From UBA1724 sp051884615 (lineage in GTDB: Bacteria > Verrucomicrobiota > Lentisphaeria > Oligosphaerales > Oligosphaeraceae), in the NCBI GenBank assembly GCA_051884615.1, contig JBJEVT010000040.1, positions 1-29,737 on the forward strand: DNA of 29,737 nt, in the 5' to 3' direction. Positions 24,767 through 29,737 of this stretch are shown here, one piece after another; positions within the stretch are counted from its first letter, which is position 1; every line of letters begins with the position of its first letter. The translations under genes were made by a program, and so were the position numbers. The notes beneath the pieces are model-generated. The model was not told the origin of the DNA and made no database searches. It saw only the letters and a list, made by a program, of their open reading frames with translations.

Positions 24767-26158
24767 TCAGAGGTTGGCGGTGGCGAACTTGGCGGGAGGG
24801 GACAACGTTGCTTTGTTCGCTCCATGCCATTTGGACGTTTTCTTTTCTGTGGGCTCCAGCATGGAGTATTGTGGGTTGTATTTCTTTTGGGAAGTCATGA
24901 GGACAAATTGTTGCAGGGCTTCCTCCAGGTCCTCCAGGGTTGCCCGTGCTTCGGGATTCCGGTGTCCATCGCAGAAGGTTTGAATCATGGCGTTCTTGAG
25001 CTTGTAGTTCATCCAGCTCCAAAGCCTATCCCAGTTCCCCTGGGGGAAGAAAAGGTGTTGGGGAGCCCTCCCCTTGGAGAAGGGGCAGCGTCCCTTCTGG
25101 AGATTTTCCTCTGGCGTGCTGTTCAGGTTGCCGTTGGGGGCATAGAAGGTGTAGGCGTGGAGGCCGCACATCATGAGGGAGTAGACGATCAGGGCCGTGG
25201 AGAATTCGACTTGGTGGAGGGTGCGGGGAGCTTCAAGCAGTCTGGGGTTGTTTAGGAGTTCGGGAGCGGCGTAGGCGCGGAAGTAGGTATGGGTGAGATG
25301 GGGGCCGCCCTTCCCTCCGGGGATCTGGTAGCTGTCGCAGTCGATGAAACTCACCTGGCATTTCTCGTTCACCAGGAAGTTGGCGGGGTTGAAGTCATTG
25401 ATGAGGACGCCTTGGAAAACCAGAAAGCGGACTTTCCGGACGAAATCCAGAGCCGTGAGGGCCAGTTCTTTCCGGCTCCAGGAGGGGAACGCCTTCCGGA
25501 TGGCGGCGGGCCCCCCTTGGAAGAGCCGGAAGGATTTGCCTTCGACTTTCCGCATGGCGAATCCGATGAGCTCCTTGCGAGAGTTCCAGACGAACATCTG
25601 CGGCCAGGCCAGGTAGTTCTCTTGACGGCAGGAGGAGAGGGCCCACATGTCTTCGATGCGTTGTTGCCTGTCCCGCATCTTCTGGATGTCTTGCCGTGTC
25701 TTCTCCTTGTAGATCTTCACTAGAAATTTGGGGTTTTGGGGGAAGGTGTAGACGGTGCCTTCGCCGCCAGAGGCCAGAGTGTCCTTCTCTCCCAATTCCA
25801 GGGGGATGCCCCGGTTGTCGAAGACCTTCAGGGTTTCAGCGGAGGAAGAAGAAGGGGAGGAGGAGGATTGGACGGCGTTCATCCATCCCCCTTGGGGGCT
25901 GGTGGAACTCGCAGGCATAGTGTGATTTTGATGGCAGGAAGAGCTTCTTTGGGAGGAGGAGTCGGGGGCGGGATTCACGCCATTCGTATTGGGGCTCGGC
26001 GAGAATGCCGCGGCGCCGGCGGAGCCCCCATTGGCGGGTGGGGAAGAACAGGGGGGATGTGAGGGATTTTGCTGGGTGCCGGGTGCGGCTGGGGAAGGCC
26101 AGAAACACATGAGGAGAAAGGCGAGGAGGGGAATGAAAAACAAAGCAAAGAAGAGCAT
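24767..26158 (-). CDS. Membrane-anchored TerY-P-type protein kinase
   Basis: 463 residues. The N-terminus is a transmembrane anchor (MLFFALFFIPLLAFLLMCF), followed by a Ser/Pro/Asn-rich linker to about residue 108. The kinase domain has the glycine loop LASGGEGTVY (128-137), K148 in VKIYKE, a divergent catalytic loop INDFNPANFL with D255 and N260 in place of HRD, FIDCDSY with D273/D275 in place of DFG, and an APE (298-300). These variants are those of the kinases found with TerY-like vWA and PP2C proteins. The tail after about 425 is polar and lacks the zinc ribbon often present in TerY-P kinases. A weak GGATAT precedes the ATG. It begins 34 bp after the vWA-PIN gene. The domain should face the cytoplasm if the anchor is N-in. 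Confidence 0.85.
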   Translation of the reverse strand: MLFFALFFIPLLAFLLMCFWPSPAAPGTQQNPSHPPCSSPPANGGSAGAAAFSPSPNTNGVNPAPDSSSQRSSSCHQNHTMPASSTSPQGGWMNAVQSSSSPSSSSAETLKVFDNRGIPLELGEKDTLASGGEGTVYTFPQNPKFLVKIYKEKTRQDIQKMRDRQQRIEDMWALSSCRQENYLAWPQMFVWNSRKELIGFAMRKVEGKSFRLFQGGPAAIRKAFPSWSRKELALTALDFVRKVRFLVFQGVLINDFNPANFLVNEKCQVSFIDCDSYQIPGGKGGPHLTHTYFRAYAAPELLNNPRLLEAPRTLHQVEFSTALIVYSLMMCGLHAYTFYAPNGNLNSTPEENLQKGRCPFSKGRAPQHLFFPQGNWDRLWSWMNYKLKNAMIQTFCDGHRNPEARATLEDLEEALQQFVLMTSQKKYNPQYSMLEPTEKKTSKWHGANKATLSPPAKFATANL

Positions 26159-26192
26159 AGGGATATCCAGGGGAAAAGGGTAGGGAGGGGGC

Positions 26193-27416
26193 TTAGGCGG
26201 TGATCGTGTCCAGAAGCGGTATGGTGAAGTTGGTGTTCTCTCCGTTAATGCAGAGCGAGTTGCCCACGATCATTCCTTTCAAGAGCCGACCCTGCTCTTT
26301 GGCTTGCTTGAGCCAGGGGTGGGCTTGGATGTGATCCCGGTATCGGTCGTTGGAGATGATGAGGGCATTCTGATAGTTGTCGGCCGTTTGCAGGAGGAAG
26401 TTGTCGGCCTGTCGACCTGCGGGGACCTCTTTGAACTGGTTGGACTGCTCCTGCAGAAGTTTATGGAAAAGCTTCTCCTGCTCTGGATGCTTCCCCTTGC
26501 GAAGGATGTGAGGCGTGGAGGCATCGAAGAAGACGTAGAAGTTTTTGTTTCGGCGGGTCAGCTCTTCGGTGAGGGAGAGGAGAGGCCGGAGGTCGCAGCC
26601 GGAGTTCAGTTTGTCCCACATCATGATATTCGTGCCATCCAGCAGGTATATCTCCTCCTCCTCCCGGGGCTGGGAAGCGGCATGGGGAGCGGAAGGCGTG
26701 GTTGAGGAGGGAGCGTCCTTTCTTGCGGCGGCGGCGGGTTGGGCGGCACTGGAAGGAGTGGAGGCGGGGAGGCAGCGTCTTGCCTCCTGGACATAGGTCT
26801 GGGAGACATCTCGCCCGACATCGGCGAAGGCATGGAGCAATTTCCCATCCCGGGGGATGATCACATTGGTCCCGCCGATTTGCGTCAGGACAGCGTAGTC
26901 CGGGGATGAGCCCATGGGGATGACTCGGCAGAAGAGCTCTCCTGCGGCGCAGGCATTCCGAATCTTTTGGGCGGCGCCGGAGAAGTCATCCGAGGATTTC
27001 CGTCCATCGGAGAGCAGGATCAAGTGCGGGGTGGCGTAGGGGGTTCCCTGGGTGCGATATGCCTCCTTCTGCTTCTCCAGCCTGCCCAGCGCCAATTCCA
27101 AAGCTCCTCCAATGGGTGTGCTGCCTTTGGGGCGAATGTTGAGCATGTGCAGACGGGAGTTGGGGAAAGGAGTGAATTCCTCCAGCATGCCGAGATTGTC
27201 CCCCATGCTCACGGCGGCGATGTCGATACAGGCATGAGGGATCATCTCGCTTTGCAGCGTCTGGTGGAACTCATGCAGGGAGGCTTGCATGTCCTTCAGG
27301 CCATTCCCCCACATGCTATGGGAAGTGTCCAGAACGAGGATGACGGGACAGTGGATGTTGCGGCAGGCAATGGCGTTTTGAGCAGAGGTCTTTTCTTCTT
27401 CGTCGATGTATCTCAT
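26193..27416 (-). CDS. vWA domain fused to a PIN/NYN (Zc3h12a-like) RNase domain
   Basis: 407 residues from the ATG at 27414-27416, which has AAGGAC upstream; an in-frame ATG 32 codons earlier lacks this. Residues 20-210 form a TerY-like vWA domain with an intact MIDAS: DTSHS (D30, S32, S34), T100 and D137. An Ala/Ser/Pro-rich linker (218-250) follows. Residues 255-390 resemble PIN-like RNase domains of the NYN/Zc3h12a (Regnase) type: YLLDGTNIM (D260), YVFFDAS (D298), GRQADNFLL (D338) and IISNDRYRD (D357, D361). These are the acidic positions that bind metal for RNA cleavage in that fold. I therefore infer a vWA-controlled ribonuclease. The kinase gene follows after 34 bp. Motif matching was by eye, so the fold call is moderate. 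Confidence 0.75.
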   Translation of the reverse strand: MRYIDEEEKTSAQNAIACRNIHCPVILVLDTSHSMWGNGLKDMQASLHEFHQTLQSEMIPHACIDIAAVSMGDNLGMLEEFTPFPNSRLHMLNIRPKGSTPIGGALELALGRLEKQKEAYRTQGTPYATPHLILLSDGRKSSDDFSGAAQKIRNACAAGELFCRVIPMGSSPDYAVLTQIGGTNVIIPRDGKLLHAFADVGRDVSQTYVQEARRCLPASTPSSAAQPAAAARKDAPSSTTPSAPHAASQPREEEEIYLLDGTNIMMWDKLNSGCDLRPLLSLTEELTRRNKNFYVFFDASTPHILRKGKHPEQEKLFHKLLQEQSNQFKEVPAGRQADNFLLQTADNYQNALIISNDRYRDHIQAHPWLKQAKEQGRLLKGMIVGNSLCINGENTNFTIPLLDTITA

Positions 27417-27488
27417 GGTCTGTCCTTCTTGTTTATCGCCGTTGGGTTGGCTAGAGTTCTGTCCTGGTGGGCAGGGGATGGGATGGAG

Positions 27489-27511
27489 TGGACATGCTCC
27501 TGTCATGTCCA
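27489..27511. promoter_or_regulatory. Inverted repeat in the divergent intergenic region, possible operator
   Basis: TGGACATG (27489-27496) and CATGTCCA (27504-27511) form a perfect 8-bp dyad with a 7-nt spacer, 73 bp upstream of the vWA-PIN start in the 316-bp gap (27417-27732) between that gene and the divergent lipoprotein gene. It has the size of a dimeric repressor site. The rest of the gap holds no gene; TTGAAA-17 bp-CAGAAT (27564-27592) is a weak + strand promoter candidate. Confidence 0.4.
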
Positions 27512-27732
27512 TGGAGAAGTAAGGGGGGAAAAGCCGGAATTTCCGGCGGCTTTGCCGATTTCATTGAAAAAAACTGGGCAATGAGCCAGAATTTTTGGCA
27601 GGTCGAAGCATGGGGTGGTTCGGGAAGCCCCGTAAGAAATGTTCCTGGCGGGTGTAGTCGGGGGTGTGCGTTCGTAGAAGTTCTGCCAATGGAAGGCAGA
27701 TGTGCAGTGACACCCGAATAAGGAGAACAAGG

Positions 27733-27870
27733 ATGATTCGAAGGATTCTTCTTCTGCTGGCTCTTTGCGGCTGCCTGTTCATGGCTGCCAGTTGCTCGGA
27801 AACCCCCACCAAGACCGGTGGCGGCGGGCACCAGCAACCCTATGATCCCAAAACGGGAGAATACAGGTAG
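27733..27870 (+). CDS. Tiny lipoprotein (45 aa)
   Basis: 45 residues. MIRRILLLLALCGCLFMAASC is a lipoprotein signal: two arginines, a hydrophobic core and a lipobox AASC with C21 as the likely lipidated residue. The mature part is only about 25 residues, Thr/Gly-rich with GGGGHQQPYDPKTGEYR at the end. AAGGAG lies 8 nt before the ATG at 27733; a longer frame from 27664 is open but lacks this site and the signal at its N-terminus. A strong terminator follows 26 bp after the stop, so this is a monocistronic gene, divergent from the kinase/vWA locus. Function is unknown; small entericidin-like lipoproteins look similar in size. It is the only + strand gene in this part of the window. Confidence 0.75.
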   Translation: MIRRILLLLALCGCLFMAASCSETPTKTGGGGHQQPYDPKTGEYR

Positions 27871-27896
27871 CCAAAAGGAGTAAGGAACATTGGATG

Positions 27897-27931
27897 GCTC
27901 CATGATGGATTTGCATCATGGAGCTTTTTTT
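27897..27931 (+). terminator. Rho-independent terminator of the small lipoprotein gene
   Basis: GCTCCATGATG (27897-27907) and CATCATGGAGC (27914-27924) form a perfect 11-bp stem with loop GATTTG, followed by seven T residues. Confidence 0.92.
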
Positions 27932-28013
27932 CGGGGGGACAGAGGGCTCCGAAAGTCTAATAAGATTCTGTTGTATAATGAGTTATATGATTGGATGGTG
28001 TGTTTTGGGGAGA

Positions 28014-28421
28014 TCAAGGCTTTGGGGGCTGGATGATTTTCCCGTAAGGGGAGGAGGGTGGGGAAGAGGGAGGCATGGATGCCTCCCTGGAAGTGGTCGG
28101 GGGAGCATGGGAGGCAAGGAGGCTGTTGGTCTTTTTGCGCAACCAGGATGCGACAAAGCAGACTGCGGCGTAGAAAGATTTGCAGATTGTGGAAATCCCC
28201 TTCCCCAGGAGGGGAAAAGCCCTCTTCCGGTGGATGGCGAGGAGATATAGGAGAGTGATACCAAGGAGGGGGAGCAGGAGAAAGGAGAGAAAATGAGAGA
28301 GCAGGAGGAAGAAGGCTACGGAAAGCATGCAGATGACATTGCCAATGCTAAGGCCTTCCGAGAGGTCGCTTTCCTGGGACGGAATTCGCCGTTCCATCTG
28401 GCTTGCGTTCTGGTGGTTCAT
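28014..28421 (-). CDS. Small membrane protein next to the second kinase
   Basis: 135 residues. A polar N-terminus (1-26) is followed by a long hydrophobic stretch (27-63) that fits two closely spaced transmembrane helices, a possible third at about 80-95, and a Ser/Pro-rich tail (105-135) similar in style to the linkers of the neighbouring kinases. CAGGAGACC lies just before the ATG. It starts 55 bp after the second kinase gene on the same strand, so it is probably co-transcribed and may be its membrane partner. I do not recognise a family. An alternative is that it is a rapidly evolving spacer gene with no shared function. Confidence 0.65.
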   Translation of the reverse strand: MNHQNASQMERRIPSQESDLSEGLSIGNVICMLSVAFFLLLSHFLSFLLLPLLGITLLYLLAIHRKRAFPLLGKGISTICKSFYAAVCFVASWLRKKTNSLLASHAPPTTSREASMPPSSPPSSPYGKIIQPPKP

Positions 28422-28476
28422 GGGATGGTCTCCTGGGTTTAGAGGGCGTTTGGTTTCTGGGGAGCAGGGTGAGGCG

Positions 28477-29737
28477 CTATGCGCATTTTTGCTGGATGGG
28501 AGGCATGAAGTGGGCCGACTTTGGCTTTTTCTTGACCTGGGTGCAGTAGGTGGAAACGGCTTTCTCCAGGGTGTTTAGAGGAATCCTGGCCTGAGGATTT
28601 GCGTGTCCCGTGAGGAAGGTTGAGGTAAAGGCCGCCTTCAATTCGTCATTCAGGGAATCCCAAAGGTTGCCCCAATTCCCCTGAGGAAACTTGGGGGTGG
28701 GGAAGGGGTTCTTCGGCGTGGGGGGGCGCAGGGGGCAGCGTCCCTTCTGGAGATTTTCCTCGAGGGTTCCTCCGGGGTGTTTGGGATCGCAGTAGCTATA
28801 GGGATGGAGGCCGCACATGATAAGAAGGAAGACAATCTGAGCCGCGCAGAACTCAACTTGATGGAGAGTGCGGGGGACCTTGAGCAGGCAGGGAGTGTTC
28901 AGAAGCTCCGGGGCGGCGAAGGCGGGGAAGTAGGTATGGGTGAGTAGGGGCGCGCCATTTTCCCCGGGGACCTGGTAGCTGTCGCAGTCGATGAAACTCA
29001 CCTGGCATTGCTCGTTCACCAGGAAGTTGGCGGGATTGAAGTCATTGATGAGGATGCCTTGGGATGCCAGGAAGCGGACTTTCTGGATGAAGTCCAGAGC
29101 CGTGAGGGCCAGTTCCTTCCGGGTCCAGGAGGGGAATGCCTTCTGGATGGCGGCGGGACCCCCTTGGAAGAGCCGGAAGGATTTGCCTTCGACTTTCCGC
29201 ATGAGGAACCCGATGGTTTCTTTCCTGGCGTTCCTCACATCCATCTGCGGCCAGGCGAGATAGTTCTTTCCAAGGCAGGAAGTGAGGTTTATCATGGCCT
29301 TGATGCGTTGTTGCCTTTCCCGCATCTTCTGGGTGTCCTGCCGTGTCTTTTCCTTGTAGACCTTCACCAGATAATTGGGAGAGATTGGAAGGGTGTAAGC
29401 GGTGCCCTCGCCACCGGAGGCGAGGATGTCCTTCTCTCCCAATTCCAGGGGGATGCCCCGGTTGTCGAAGACCTTCAGGGTTTCAGAGGAGGAAGAAGAA
29501 GGGGAGGAGGATTGGACGGCATTCATCCATCCCCCCTGGGGGGCTTTCTTCGGGGGAGTGCCAGTTTTTTTGTGCGGGGTCTGATTCCCCGAAGCAGAGG
29601 AACTGGGGGAGGAGAGAGAGGCCTGAAGGGAACTTTGCGTGTTGGAACTCTGGGAATGATGAGAGGAAGAACTCGCAAGTTGTCCTTGATGGCTTTGGGA
29701 AGAAGAGGCCGTTCCCTGGGGGGGCAGGTTCATATTT
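28477..29737 (-). CDS. Second TerY-P-type protein kinase (5' end beyond window)
   Basis: At least 418 residues; the frame is open to the window edge. The methionine at 29731-29733 is probably internal, since no Shine-Dalgarno is visible and the paralogue at 24767-26158 has a membrane anchor further upstream. It has a Ser/Gln-rich low-complexity segment, then a kinase domain with LASGGEGTAY, VKVYKE, INDFNPANFL, FIDCDSYQVP and AAPELL, the same divergent motifs as the first kinase. Long stretches are nearly identical to it (GKSFRLFQGGPAAI, ETLKVFDNRGIPLELGEKD), which points to recent duplication, while the C-terminal 100 residues diverge. It likely phosphorylates a different partner or is recruited differently. 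The small membrane-protein gene follows 55 bp later. Confidence 0.85.
   Translation of the reverse strand, partial: NMNLPPQGTASSSQSHQGQLASSSSHHSQSSNTQSSLQASLSSPSSSASGNQTPHKKTGTPPKKAPQGGWMNAVQSSSPSSSSSETLKVFDNRGIPLELGEKDILASGGEGTAYTLPISPNYLVKVYKEKTRQDTQKMRERQQRIKAMINLTSCLGKNYLAWPQMDVRNARKETIGFLMRKVEGKSFRLFQGGPAAIQKAFPSWTRKELALTALDFIQKVRFLASQGILINDFNPANFLVNEQCQVSFIDCDSYQVPGENGAPLLTHTYFPAFAAPELLNTPCLLKVPRTLHQVEFCAAQIVFLLIMCGLHPYSYCDPKHPGGTLEENLQKGRCPLRPPTPKNPFPTPKFPQGNWGNLWDSLNDELKAAFTSTFLTGHANPQARIPLNTLEKAVSTYCTQVKKKPKSAHFMPPIQQKCA

Noticed and set aside
24767..24840. Lipoprotein or secreted fate for the first kinase because of LLMC in its N-terminus
   Set aside because: Met at position -1 of the would-be lipobox is atypical and a kinase needs cytoplasmic ATP; a signal anchor fits better.
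27417..27512. Longer 439-residue start for the vWA-PIN protein
   Set aside because: The extra 32 residues are Pro/Gln/Cys-rich with no Shine-Dalgarno and overlap the dyad region; AAGGAC precedes the shorter start.

Overview
The window is GC-rich bacterial chromosome. WaaA (lipid A Kdo transferase) points to a Gram-negative cell. The C-terminus of an H-X9-DG/prepilin-type protein at the left edge, tiny lipoproteins and heavy intergenic repeats would fit the Lentisphaerota/Verrucomicrobiota side of the PVC superphylum. That placement is an inference from gene style; no rRNA or tRNA gene was found to confirm it.

Left part (1-9289, all +): end of a pseudopilin-like gene and its terminator; a promoter and a membrane protein with a B-box-like zinc finger; an M28 zinc peptidase; then a likely sugar-acid block of 6-phosphogluconate dehydrogenase (gnd), a LarA-family nickel-pincer racemase/epimerase and a KDG-kinase-like PfkB kinase. 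A 132-bp tandem array (6048-6596) separates this block from an aminotransferase and a CrtI-like FAD oxidoreductase.

Middle (9290-21250, all +): two long direct repeats (513 and 635 bp) flank a two-gene cassette of an ABC-type/AAA_15-like ATPase and an RloB/TOPRIM-like protein, a layout typical of anti-phage defence (AbiL, RloAB and PARIS type). After the second repeat comes a compact run mutS, waaA, hrpB and a GH36 alpha-galactosidase, the last two overlapping by 4 bp.

Right part (21251-29737): a 0.6-kb repeat-rich spacer, then an accessory region in which all but one gene are on the - strand. It holds a DUF4143-type ATPase and a TerY-P-like phospho-signalling locus: a PP2C phosphatase whose C-terminus is replaced by repeat sequence, a TerY-like vWA protein, a membrane-anchored kinase, and a vWA protein fused to what looks like a PIN/NYN (Zc3h12a-type) RNase domain. 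Further right are a tiny + strand lipoprotein with a strong terminator, a small membrane protein and a second paralogous kinase cut by the window edge. The vWA-PIN fusion in a kinase/phosphatase/vWA locus is the most novel candidate here. The picture I infer is a membrane-tethered phospho-switch that controls an RNase. Many of these genes have clear Shine-Dalgarno sites, whereas many left-hand housekeeping genes start behind pyrimidine tracts with no Shine-Dalgarno site, which suggests a different origin or a different initiation mode.
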